37,296 bases of DNA from a virus. The position numbers were made by a program, and so were the translations under genes. The stretch lies in IMG/VR virus record IMGVR_UViG_3300049595_005520, positions 1-37,296 of that record; one strand, 5' to 3'. The notes below the pieces were generated by a model. That model saw only the letters and a list, made by a program, of their open reading frames with translations. It did not search any database and was not told where the DNA came from. Of the stretch, positions 30,833 through 37,296 are shown piece after piece. Each line of letters begins with the position of its first letter. Positions within the stretch are counted from its first letter, which is position 1.

Positions 30833-31429
30833 TCAGGTCCCTGCAGGCGGCAGCACAAGCTCGCCGCTCTGCAGCAGTTGCCAGACGCGCTGGGCTTCCG
30901 CCTGACGCCGCTCGAGGTGAGGGGTGCCGGGGCGGAAGTACCCCTCGGCCGCTGCGGCGGAACCAGTCCAGTAGGCCGCTGCCTCTGCTGGATCCATGGC
31001 GTGCGGCCGCTCCTCAAACACGCGGGTCCAGCCGATCAGCGACCCTTCCGGCGGATCGTGCAGGCCGGCGTACTCCTGGGCGAAATACTGCTCCTGCCAG
31101 CCGTTGCTGTTGGGGTCGATCCCACCGGCAAGGGCCTGCTCACGGGCCGCGTCGTAAGCGGTGCGGCGCACGCCGGTGTACTGCATGGCCCCGCGGCCTG
31201 CACCACTGCCGGCCTCCACCACATCGAGGTTCTCCAGCTCTGGTTCTCCGGTTTCGACCACCATGCTGCCGAGGAAACCGCAGGCCTCCTCAGCCGTGAG
31301 GGGCTGGATCACGCCCAGGCTGGCCTCTGTGACGGCGCTGCTGCAGAAGAAGCTGAGCCAGTGCTGCAGGTTGACGTGGGGCTGCTGTTCACCTGGGCCA
31401 ATCCCCTCAGGAGCTTGGCCCGCCGTCAC
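30833..31429 (-). CDS. Phage tail-lysozyme-like peptidoglycan hydrolase
   Basis: A 198-residue protein starting with a GTG that overlaps the stop of the L,D-transpeptidase gene (GTGA). Motifs ACGFLGSMVVETGEPELENL (candidate catalytic Glu in VETG) and GAGRGAMQYTGVRRTAYDAA match the pattern of the phage tail lysozyme family, where the usual text is G-x-L-x-x-E-S-G and G-x-G-x-x-Q-W-x-G-x-R. The rest (NSNGWQEQYFAQEYAG, then WTRVFEERPHAMDP) is the helical remainder. CAGGAAAAAAA before the GTG offers AGGA for initiation. It may also be made as a fusion to the transpeptidase by -1 frameshifting (separate entry). Role: cell-wall degradation at entry or lysis. Confidence 0.72.
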   Translation of the reverse strand: MTAGQAPEGIGPGEQQPHVNLQHWLSFFCSSAVTEASLGVIQPLTAEEACGFLGSMVVETGEPELENLDVVEAGSGAGRGAMQYTGVRRTAYDAAREQALAGGIDPNSNGWQEQYFAQEYAGLHDPPEGSLIGWTRVFEERPHAMDPAEAAAYWTGSAAAAEGYFRPGTPHLERRQAEAQRVWQLLQSGELVLPPAGT

Positions 31430-31435
31430 TTTTTT
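31395..31435 (-). promoter_or_regulatory. Probable programmed -1 frameshift signal
   Basis: Read on the minus strand, the heptamer A AAA AAG (31435-31429) is in the transpeptidase frame as GAA-AAA-AAG-TGA. It is followed by a 7-nt spacer and then a stem-loop: GGGCCAA (31421-31415) pairs perfectly with TTGGCCC (31401-31395), with an inner CTCC/GGGG stem and a TGA loop. A -1 slip reads AAA-AAA-GTG-ACG and continues into the lysozyme frame, giving a fusion of about 448 residues. Heptamer, stop, spacer and stem match the bacterial dnaX-type layout. Confidence 0.6.
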
Positions 31436-32178
31436 TCCTGGAACACCCCCACATAGACCGTGCCCTGGCGGTAGAGGGGCAGCACCCGATCGCGTAGTTC
31501 GGCGTTGTGTAGGCGGACGCAACCCAAGGTGGGATGCAGCGGCTGCATCGCTGCCCAGGCACCGGGCCAGCCGCAGGCTGAGCCACCGCCGTGGAGCATG
31601 ATCCCAGCCCGGCCGGCGGCCACCTCCTGGCCCTCCAGCTCCTCCATGTCAAAGGAGTACCAGCCGTAGGCCATGGCCGTATCGCTGCAGGGGGGATTGG
31701 CGTTCTGCTCGTAATCCGCGTAGAGCTTCCCGAGCTTGTAAAGCCCAGGTGGGGTGTCGGTGTTGGTGTGGCTCCAGTCGGTGTCCGCGCCCTGGCCCCG
31801 GGCTAGGCACGGGATCTTCCAGAGGAACTGGCCGCTGTGCTCATAGGCCTCCATGTCCTGATCGCGGTCATTCACCAGCAGGTAGGAATCACCTGGTTTG
31901 ACGGGCGCGGTCATCTGCGGGCCGGCCATGCCGGCTTCCTCTGAGCCGCGGGGATCGAGGCCGCCAGCTGGTGCTGCGGACTCGGGAGGCGCCGCTGGCA
32001 CAGGCGGCTGCTCGCTGTAGGTCACCGCCCAGGGCGCCTGCTCATCGAGGATCGCAGCGCCCTGGTCGGTACTGCCGATCGCCTCAAAAAGCTGCTGTAC
32101 GCCCCGTTGCTGCTGGGGCTGATCGCGGTAGTAGCGGAAGCGATCGCTGAACCGCTCGGCGCTCATCGGGGTGGTCAT
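31426..32178 (-). CDS. Phage L,D-transpeptidase (YkuD fold)
   Basis: A 250-residue protein. Residues 1-60 are helical (SDRFRYYRDQPQQQRGVQQL) and lead to a Pro/Ala linker at about 60-95. The YkuD domain follows: YLLVNDRDQDMEAYEHSGQF, TPPGLYKLG, GIMLHGGG, then the catalytic HPTLGCVRLHN with Cys at about 220. YkuD enzymes make 3-3 peptidoglycan cross-links or attach proteins to the wall. A phage version without signal peptide may modify or remodel wall peptides during lysis or entry. A second start at 32166 is possible. Its last codons are the slippery sequence that may fuse it to the lysozyme. Confidence 0.82.
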   Translation of the reverse strand: MTTPMSAERFSDRFRYYRDQPQQQRGVQQLFEAIGSTDQGAAILDEQAPWAVTYSEQPPVPAAPPESAAPAGGLDPRGSEEAGMAGPQMTAPVKPGDSYLLVNDRDQDMEAYEHSGQFLWKIPCLARGQGADTDWSHTNTDTPPGLYKLGKLYADYEQNANPPCSDTAMAYGWYSFDMEELEGQEVAAGRAGIMLHGGGSACGWPGAWAAMQPLHPTLGCVRLHNAELRDRVLPLYRQGTVYVGVFQEKK

Positions 32179-32482
32179 GGGGAGTGGGGCTGACCACTGC
32201 CCTTGCCAGCGCCATCAATGGATTGGCTTGCTATCAAGGAGGGGCGTCAGCTTTGGACTACCCATCACCTACGCGGTGTTCTTCTCTGGCTCTTTGGGCG
32301 ATGGCATCGAGATGGTGCAGGCCCTTGATGAGGCCCATGCCATCGACATGGTCAAGGCCATGCACACTGACGCCCAAGTGAAGGCTGTTCCCGCCACCCT
32401 GATCGAGGGCATGGACAAGCACCGGCTGCTGCTCGACTGGCTGGACCGCCCTCACTCAGAGCACGATCACCTGAGCGGCTGA
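32171..32482 (+). CDS. Small protein with uncertain start
   Basis: A 103-residue open frame, of which about the last 72 residues look real: ITYAVFFSGSLGDGIEMVQA, then DEAHAIDMVKAMHTDAQVKA and a helix KHRLLLDWLDRP. This resembles a small ferredoxin-fold or YCII-like protein, with low confidence. The good ribosome binding site AAGGAGG (32236-32242) is followed 10 nt later by TTG at 32253 in a different frame. No ATG/GTG lies at the expected place in the coding frame, and the next GTG (32276) is too far. The 5' end may be damaged by a small indel. The last 27 bp overlap the convergent gene at 32456. Confidence 0.45.
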   Translation: MVMGSGADHCPCQRHQWIGLLSRRGVSFGLPITYAVFFSGSLGDGIEMVQALDEAHAIDMVKAMHTDAQVKAVPATLIEGMDKHRLLLDWLDRPHSEHDHLSG

Positions 32483-32668
32483 TCCCCAGATCAGCTGCTG
32501 ATTGTGCGCCAGCAGCAGGGCCTGCTCCCGCGGAAGCCAGTGCGGATCAGCGCAGATGTGCCCCTCGCCATCGAGAAACAGGCGCCGCGGCTGTGCGCTG
32601 CCCTTGGCGGCCAGGCGGAAGTAGATGAGACGGATCGGGCAGGCCGGGGCAACAGGACTGGTGGCCAT
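32456..32668 (-). CDS. Small phage protein of unknown function
   Basis: A 70-residue protein starting MATSPVAPACPIRLIYFRLA and continuing GSAQPRRLFLDGEGHICADP, then HWLPREQALLLAHNQQLIWG. Upstream in-frame sequence to 32854 does not look coding. It is strand-rich and compact, and may be a small beta-fold regulator. It overlaps the 3' end of the plus-strand gene before it by 27 bp and diverges from the capsid gene by 180 bp. Confidence 0.55.
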   Translation of the reverse strand: MATSPVAPACPIRLIYFRLAAKGSAQPRRLFLDGEGHICADPHWLPREQALLLAHNQQLIWGSAAQVIVL

Positions 32669-32847
32669 GGCGGCGTGGCAGGCAGAACGCGACCACCGCG
32701 CCCCGGTGCTGCTTCGGACCCTGGGCCGAGCAGTACTGGGGCAACCTGCGGAGCGCCTGCTCGCAAGCCGCAAGCCGCCAGCCACCAACTGATGACCTGA
32801 GCTGACCTCAAGCCGACGCTCCTGACACGACCTGGCAACAGCTGCTG

Positions 32848-33789
32848 TTGTCACTGGGGCCAGGCCCCTGGAGCGTGCCCTTGGGCCTGACCTTGATTGA
32901 GGCGCAGAAATACGCCCGCCGCGCTGAACAGCTGGCGGTGCTCAAGACCTTTGCGGAGGGGGAGCTGCTGCGCCGCCTGCCGTTCCGCAACCTCGTGGGC
33001 GGCTCGCTGAGCTTCCCGGCTGAAACCAAGCTCCCCCGCGTGGGTTTTCGGGCCGTCAACGAGGGCTACCGCCAGAGCTACGGGGTGATCAACTCCGATT
33101 CGGAGTTCGTGCACCTGTTTGGCGGTGACCTGGATGTGGACCGCTCGATCGTCGACCTGCAGGGCCCCGAGGCCCGCGCTGCCCAGACCGAGATGAAGGT
33201 GCGCTCCATGCGGCTCACCCTGGAGGCGGCGATCATCAACGGCGACGACACCTTTGACCCGCGGGCGTTCAACGGGCTGAGCAAGCGCCTGGTGCCGGGG
33301 GACGACCAGACGATCGACAACGGCGGCAGCACCTTGAACCTGCTGGCGCTGGAGGCGCTGAGCGACAGCGTGATCGGCTACGGCGGCGACAAGGTGCTGA
33401 TCGCCAGCAAGGCCGCCCGCCGCCAGATCAGCACCGCCTCCCGCCAGGCCGGTGGTGACCTCTACGAGGTGATTGATGGGCGGCACTACTTCGAGGGGAT
33501 CGAGATCCTGCTGGTGGAGGAGGACGCCGAGGGCCATGCGGTGCTCGGTTACGACGAACCGGGAGACACCACCTCGATCTACTGCTGTGTGCTCGGTGAC
33601 GCGGCGGTCTGCGGTCTGCAGGGCCCGTTCGAGGGCCGGTATGGCATCTCGGTGCGGGACTTCGGGGAGGTGCACGACGCGCCGGTGTTCCGAACCCGGG
33701 TCGATTGGTACGTCGGCTTTGCGGTGTGCAACCGCAAGGCAGCAGGACGGCTGTTCAACGTCGCGCCCATGCCGCTGGTGCTGCCCTGA
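32848..33789 (+). CDS. Major capsid protein (HK97-like)
   Basis: About 313 residues with the feel of a HK97-fold capsid: N-terminal helix LTLIEAQKYARRAEQLAVLK, the E-loop/backbone region LPRVGFRAVNEGYRQSYGV, a helix RAAQTEMKVRSMRLTLEAAI ending in INGDDTFDPRAFNGL, and a C-terminal strand-rich part YGISVRDFGEVHDAPVFRTR. The start is unsure: the frame is open from 32806 and the first allowed codon is TTG at 32848, with no clear binding site. A GTG at 32875 is another choice. It is the first plus-strand gene after the lysis insert and heads the rest of the virion module. Confidence 0.82.
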   Translation: MSLGPGPWSVPLGLTLIEAQKYARRAEQLAVLKTFAEGELLRRLPFRNLVGGSLSFPAETKLPRVGFRAVNEGYRQSYGVINSDSEFVHLFGGDLDVDRSIVDLQGPEARAAQTEMKVRSMRLTLEAAIINGDDTFDPRAFNGLSKRLVPGDDQTIDNGGSTLNLLALEALSDSVIGYGGDKVLIASKAARRQISTASRQAGGDLYEVIDGRHYFEGIEILLVEEDAEGHAVLGYDEPGDTTSIYCCVLGDAAVCGLQGPFEGRYGISVRDFGEVHDAPVFRTRVDWYVGFAVCNRKAAGRLFNVAPMPLVLP

Positions 33790-33854
33790 ACGCCAGCCCC
33801 AACCCAGGAGAACTGCCCAGAACCACTCATCGATTTCCCCCAGGAGCTCCATCC

Positions 33855-34289
33855 ATGACCTCTCAAGCCACCCGGCTGCTCGATGCACAAACGGTGCTCG
33901 TCGGCTGGATCAACCACTCGGCCACCGACTGCTATGAGCACAGCCGCAACAGCGGTGATGTCGTCAACCTCGGCACCGACCTCGATGCCACCGGCTGCTT
34001 TGTGGTGGTGGCCTCCCACCCCGGCCACAGCGAGGCGGTAACCGTGACCCTCGAGCTCGCGCCGCTGCTGGATGACGGCACTGCCGGCAGCTGGATCACC
34101 GCTGCTGCTGTCGCCATCCCCGCTGCGGGCGGCAAGGTGGAGGCGATCATCAGCGGCGCGGCCCTGCTGATCAACCCAGCCGACAGCGAGCTGATCACCC
34201 CGCCCTGCCTGCGCCTGGCCCGCGCTGTCGTCTCTCCTGCTTCGCCAGTGGGGATGACGGTGGCGCTCACCGCCAACCAGGGGCTGTGA
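33855..34289 (+). CDS. Virion accessory protein, possibly decoration
   Basis: A 144-residue protein starting at MTSQATRLLDAQTVLVGWIN, preceded by AGGAGC. It is strand-rich: DLDATGCFVVVASHPG, then AVTVTLELAPLLDDG, then GKVEAIISGAALLI. This is a jelly-roll or Ig-like appearance with no membrane segment. Right behind the capsid gene, such a protein is often a head decoration protein. The family is not recognised. Confidence 0.55.
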   Translation: MTSQATRLLDAQTVLVGWINHSATDCYEHSRNSGDVVNLGTDLDATGCFVVVASHPGHSEAVTVTLELAPLLDDGTAGSWITAAAVAIPAAGGKVEAIISGAALLINPADSELITPPCLRLARAVVSPASPVGMTVALTANQGL

Positions 34290-34299
34290 GGTGAGCGCC

Positions 34300-35001
34300 A
34301 TGAGCAACCCACTCGACACCCTCACGCCAGCGGAAGGGATGGCGGTCCTGCCGCTGGAGCTGCTCCAGCCCCTCGATGGGGCTAACCCCGCCTCCACCCC
34401 GGTGCCACTGGGCGGCCCGGAGCAGCGGCTGATCGTGACGCCGGATCCCGGTGTGATGTGCGGAGACGGCGACAGTGCCTGGCTGCCGCCCAGCCAGCTG
34501 CTGATCAGCAAGGACGGCGAGAGCCGCTCCATCTGGCCGGTGCATCTGGCCGGCTGGCAGGCCCTGGGCTGGCAGCTGCAGACGGATGCTGCAGCACCTC
34601 AGCCGGAGCCGGAACAACCAGAGACAGAAGAGCCAGAGCCGGAGCAGCCAGAGCCCGATCTGGAGCCCGCCCCCGATAGCGAACCAGAGGCCGAGCCTGT
34701 CTTCGAGCCAGCCCTGGAGCCGGAATCAGCCGCCACCACTGAACCGGAGCCCCTCACTGAAACCGCCCTTGGCGGCGACGCTGGCGGCGGTGAGGCCCTG
34801 CTGGCGGCTGAGCCGCCTGACTTCCAGGCGATGACCAAGGCCCAGATCGTCGACTACTGCTCGACTGTCCATGGCGTGGACCTCGATGGCAGCCAGACCA
34901 AGGCGGAGCTGATTGAGCAGGCCACCGCCCTGGAGGCCCAAGCCAGTGGCACCGCCGCTGAGGATTTGGCTGCCCTGGAGCTGGGTGATGCCCTGCTCTG
35001 A
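34300..35001 (+). CDS. Virion protein with acidic linker and HeH-like end
   Basis: A 233-residue protein; the ATG at 34300 is preferred over GTG at 34291. Residues 1-95 form a domain (MAVLPLELLQPLDGANPAST, then QLLISKDGESRSIWPVHLAG). Residues about 95-160 are a Glu-Pro repeat linker (PEPEQPETEEPEPEQPEPDL and on). The C-terminal 70 residues contain QAMTKAQIVDYCSTVHGVDL, then DGSQTKAELIEQATAL, the HeH/LEM or Rho-N-like pattern. A domain of this kind often ends virion or DNA-associated proteins. It could link the capsid to another protein. Confidence 0.6.
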   Translation: MSNPLDTLTPAEGMAVLPLELLQPLDGANPASTPVPLGGPEQRLIVTPDPGVMCGDGDSAWLPPSQLLISKDGESRSIWPVHLAGWQALGWQLQTDAAAPQPEPEQPETEEPEPEQPEPDLEPAPDSEPEAEPVFEPALEPESAATTEPEPLTETALGGDAGGGEALLAAEPPDFQAMTKAQIVDYCSTVHGVDLDGSQTKAELIEQATALEAQASGTAAEDLAALELGDALL

Positions 35002-35078
35002 GGCTGGTTCGCGGTGCCCCAGCCAGCGCATCCCTGGCTGGGGCCTGGCAACAGCCCTGGAGCACTGCCCTGGCGCCG

Positions 35079-35321
35079 ATGGCCACACCCGATCCGGCCG
35101 TGCTGGCGGCCCTGGCTGCTCAGTGCCGCAGCAGCAGCCAGCCCCAGGGGCTGATCTTCTTGGGCCAGGCCCAACTGCAGGACGGCTGCACCCCTGAACC
35201 ACCACCGTCTGGAGGTATCAGCGCAGTTCAGGCCCTTGCGCCCCTGGTGAGTGCTGCCGCTGGTGAAGGGGTGGTGGTGCTTGCGCTGGATCTGCGCCTG
35301 CTCAGCCCCCTGCCGCTCTGA
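35079..35321 (+). CDS. Small virion-module protein
   Basis: An 80-residue protein from ATG at 35079: MATPDPAVLAALAAQCRSSS, then GLIFLGQAQLQDGCTPEPPP, then LAPLVSAAAGEGVVVLALDL. It has a hydrophobic C-terminal half with possible strands and no transmembrane signature. The 3' end lies 38 bp before the fibre-like gene. It is probably a connector or a small tail protein. I do not recognise it. Confidence 0.5.
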   Translation: MATPDPAVLAALAAQCRSSSQPQGLIFLGQAQLQDGCTPEPPPSGGISAVQALAPLVSAAAGEGVVVLALDLRLLSPLPL

Positions 35322-35358
35322 TCCTTCGTCCGTCTACTCCCCTTCTGCACTGATCACC

Positions 35359-36036
35359 ATGGCCACCACCACCGAGAGCCGCACCGCCGGCCGTTCCCTG
35401 CCCCAGGCCTCCGACCTGCTGCTGGTGCAGCGCGGCAGCACGCCCTACCGGGCCACCGCAGACGAGGTCAAGGCGTTCATGCTCACCCCCGCCACAGCGG
35501 CGGCGATCGGTGCGATCCGGCCCGGCACCAACCTGACGGTGGACTCCGATGGCACGCTCCACGCGGCCATCCCCGGCGTCCTGCATTACAAGGGTGCGAT
35601 CGACCCAACCAGCGACGAGGCCCCGGCCGATGCCGCCGTGGGGGATGTGTACTTGGCCAGTGCTTCTGGCGCTGCCCTCGAAAGCTGGAGCGGCCTCGCC
35701 GGCCAGGAGATCGCTAACGGGGACCTGCTGTTGTTTGACGGCACCAGCTGGAGTGCCAACGCCGCCCTTGGCCCCGATGGCGCCGGGGTGATCCGCATCC
35801 AGGTGGCCGATCCGCTGGCCGTCGATGAGAGCGACCCGGCCCAGCCCCTGATCAGCGTTGAGCCGGCCACCACCACTGCTACCGGTGTGGTGCAGCTGGC
35901 CGATGCACTGGCCCTGGCGGACGGCACGCCTGGGCGGGTGGTGGATGCGGCCCAGCTGCAGGCGGGGTTAGCCACTGCCCAGCCGGCTGGTGACTACATG
36001 CCGCTGGACCTCAGCACCCTGCCCTCCTTGCCCTGA
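35359..36036 (+). CDS. Tail-fibre-like structural protein
   Basis: A 225-residue protein starting at MATTTESRTAGRSLPQASDL, preferred over an upstream in-frame codon at 35251 in another gene's space. It contains GDVYLASASGAALESWSGLA and GDLLLFDGTSWSANAALGPD, typical of virion fibre and appendage proteins. Near the end, TATGVVQLADALALADGTPG followed by RVVDAAQLQAG is the phage tail-fibre repeat pattern. It lies directly before the propeller-like protein, with a 12-bp gap, and the two may build a host-binding appendage. Confidence 0.7.
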   Translation: MATTTESRTAGRSLPQASDLLLVQRGSTPYRATADEVKAFMLTPATAAAIGAIRPGTNLTVDSDGTLHAAIPGVLHYKGAIDPTSDEAPADAAVGDVYLASASGAALESWSGLAGQEIANGDLLLFDGTSWSANAALGPDGAGVIRIQVADPLAVDESDPAQPLISVEPATTTATGVVQLADALALADGTPGRVVDAAQLQAGLATAQPAGDYMPLDLSTLPSLP

Positions 36037-36048
36037 GCGCCGCCCCCG

Positions 36049-37098
36049 ATGACGCTCCACCGTGACGACCTGCTGGCGATCACCCGCCCCGCTGGCCCCC
36101 AGGCCGGCACCTATCAGCTGCCTGTGGCGGCAGTGGCGGAGCAACTGAGCCCGCCGCCGGTGCTGGGGATCAGCGGAATCCTCTGGTCGACCACCCGATC
36201 TGCAGCAGACAACAACTGGCAGGCGGTTTGCTGGTCGCCCGAGCTGCAGCTGTACGCCTGCGTGGCCAACACCGGCAGCGGCAACCGGGTGATGAACTCC
36301 ACCGATGGCATTCACTGGAGCACCAAACCAGCGGCAGCCGATCAGAACTGGGTAGCGCTCTGCTGGGCAGCCGAGCTGGGCCTGTTCGTGGCTCTCAGCG
36401 ACAGCGGCATGGGCAACCGGGTGATGACCTCAGCGGATGGCGGCAGCTGGACCCTGCGGCAGACGCCGGCCGACAACAGCTGGACCTCCATCTGCTGGTC
36501 AACCGAGCTGGGCCTGCTGGTGGCCGTCGCCAGCTCCGGGACGGGCAACCGGGTGATGACCAGCTCCGATGGCCTCACCTGGACAGCCGGCCCGGCTGCT
36601 GCCGATCAGGACTGGCGCTCTCTGTGCTGGGCACCGCAACTGGACCTGTTCGTGGCGGTGAGCAGCAGCGGCGTCAACCAGCGGGTGATGACCTCCCCTG
36701 ATGGCCGCAGCTGGACGTTGCGAACGGTCGCCACAGCCAACAGCTGGACGGCGATCTGCTGGGCAGCGGAGCTCGGCCTGTTGGTAGCGGTGAGCAGCAG
36801 TGGCCGAGGCAACCGGGTAATGACCTCCGCCGATGGCATCACCTGGACGAGCCGCAGCTCAGCAGCCGACAACGCCTGGACCTCGCTCTGTTGGTCGCCG
36901 GAGCGCGATCTGCTGGTAGCCGTCGCCAGCAGCGGCACCGGTAACCGGATCATGACCAGCCCCGATGGCATCACCTGGACGGTGCGCAGCTCTCCGGCCG
37001 ATAGCGGCTGGCGCTCGATCTGCTGGTCGCCCCAGCGCCGTCAGTTCACGGCTGTGAGCAACAGCGGCTCTGGCAACCGGGTGATGGTGAGCCCCTGA
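36049..37098 (+). CDS. Seven-repeat propeller-like receptor-binding candidate
   Basis: A 349-residue protein. After a 45-residue N-terminal part (DDLLAITRPAGPQAGTYQLP), residues 46-349 are seven tandem repeats of 44 residues, the last one cut to 40. Each has the form W-S/T-x5-A-D-x2-W-x3-C-W-x2-E/Q-L, then L-x-V-A-x4-S-G-x-G-N-R-V-M-T-S-x-D-G. The S-x-D-G-x-x-W box is like the Asp-box/BNR motif of beta-propellers. Seven repeats fit a closed seven-bladed propeller, the short last blade perhaps closing with the N-terminus. The position after the fibre gene suggests glycan or surface binding. That role is inference. Confidence 0.75.
   Translation: MTLHRDDLLAITRPAGPQAGTYQLPVAAVAEQLSPPPVLGISGILWSTTRSAADNNWQAVCWSPELQLYACVANTGSGNRVMNSTDGIHWSTKPAAADQNWVALCWAAELGLFVALSDSGMGNRVMTSADGGSWTLRQTPADNSWTSICWSTELGLLVAVASSGTGNRVMTSSDGLTWTAGPAAADQDWRSLCWAPQLDLFVAVSSSGVNQRVMTSPDGRSWTLRTVATANSWTAICWAAELGLLVAVSSSGRGNRVMTSADGITWTSRSSAADNAWTSLCWSPERDLLVAVASSGTGNRIMTSPDGITWTVRSSPADSGWRSICWSPQRRQFTAVSNSGSGNRVMVSP
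36184..37095. repeat. Tandem 132-bp repeats within the propeller gene
   Basis: Six full 132-bp units and a 120-bp partial unit. They encode the 44-residue repeats, with well-kept codons around CGGGTGATG and GATGGC. Such DNA is prone to gain or loss of whole units by recombination. Confidence 0.8.
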
Positions 37099-37101
37099 AC
37101 C

Positions 37102-37296
37102 ATGAGCACCAACCCCATACCCCTGCCTGCGATCGGATCGCGTTGCTGGCGCGACCTGATCAGCCCGGAGACCGGCGCCACCGTGCTCAACCTGGCGGCC
37201 GACAGCAGCGACACCGATCCGATGGTGGAGCTGGCGTACGACGAGGGCGGCAGCGGCTGGTGGCCGCTCTCAACGCTGGTGTTCGAAACGGCGTGA
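37102..37296 (+). CDS. Small protein after the propeller gene
   Basis: A 64-residue protein with ATG at 37102, 3 bp after the propeller stop. Its stop codon (TGA) is the last three bases of the window. It reads MSTNPIPLPAIGSRCWRDLI, then SPETGATVLNLAADSSDTDP, then GGSGWWPLSTLVFETA. It is acidic and strand-rich. It probably belongs to the same virion operon, perhaps as a chaperone or accessory of the propeller protein. The role is unknown. Confidence 0.55.
   Translation: MSTNPIPLPAIGSRCWRDLISPETGATVLNLAADSSDTDPMVELAYDEGGSGWWPLSTLVFETA

Noticed and set aside
1-37296. CRISPR arrays, insertion sequences or rRNA genes
   Set aside because: No regularly spaced repeats with unique spacers, no transposase motifs and no rRNA-like sequence were seen. 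The only regular tandem repeats are coding (36184-37095 and the pentapeptide gene).

Overview
The window looks like a picocyanobacterial chromosome of the Synechococcus/Cyanobium type. It is GC-rich and densely packed, it has a DUF305/DUF3721/PepSY cluster of a kind common in these genomes, it carries the 3' part of a tRNA-Pro(TGG), and it has a Nif11 protein and a cyanobacterial-style small sigma factor. Species assignment is inference. Composition comments are by eye.

Layout. (1) Positions 1-1231, minus strand, hold a three-gene, translationally coupled host operon for a probable periplasmic copper/metal-handling protein (DUF305), a DUF3721 protein and a PepSY-type membrane protein. (2) Positions 1278-5771 are accessory DNA. 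They hold a tyrosine recombinase, a lone acidic unknown protein, a ribbon-helix-helix remnant, and a minus-strand cluster with a coiled-coil protein, an unknown protein and a membrane-anchored pentapeptide-repeat protein. (3) The 3' part of a tRNA-Pro gene lies at 6176-6222, followed by a second, related tyrosine recombinase at 6404. I read this as the left attachment site of a prophage that runs from about 6222 past the right edge. From the tRNA orientation, the intact tRNA-Pro should lie at the far right end.

Prophage. Positions 7665-14653 are an early left, mostly minus-strand block with many ATGA/TGATG overlaps: SF2 helicase, VRR-NUC nuclease, an HTH regulator preceded by a perfect 14-bp palindrome, an RHH protein, a ssDNA-binding-like protein, a KilA-N protein and a small HTH protein. 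A Phd/VapC-type toxin-antitoxin pair is inserted on the opposite strand. Positions 14757-18635 are early right: RHH protein, large primase-helicase, a repeat-rich AT-rich gap that could be an origin, and a PD-(D/E)XK exonuclease. Positions 18751-22021 are packaging: small and large terminase, then a sigma factor that has region 2 but no region 4. Positions 22022-24150 are low-GC cargo on the opposite strand: a DUF559-like nuclease and a HEPN-like protein, a candidate defence pair. Positions 24177-28723 hold portal, LysM protein and scaffold. Positions 28765-32668 are a mostly minus-strand insert with a Nif11 protein (plus strand), a small membrane protein, a lysozyme and an L,D-transpeptidase. 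Positions 32848-37296 hold major capsid protein, virion accessory proteins, a fibre-like protein and a seven-repeat propeller-like protein.

The strongest new observation is at the L,D-transpeptidase/lysozyme junction (31395-31435). A slippery heptamer A AAA AAG is in the correct frame, followed at once by the stop codon, a 7-nt spacer and a GC-rich stem-loop. This is a textbook layout for programmed -1 frameshifting, which would fuse a peptidoglycan cross-linking fold to a peptidoglycan-cleaving fold. Next in interest are the nuclease/HEPN-like cargo, the candidate origin and the palindromic operators of the early region.
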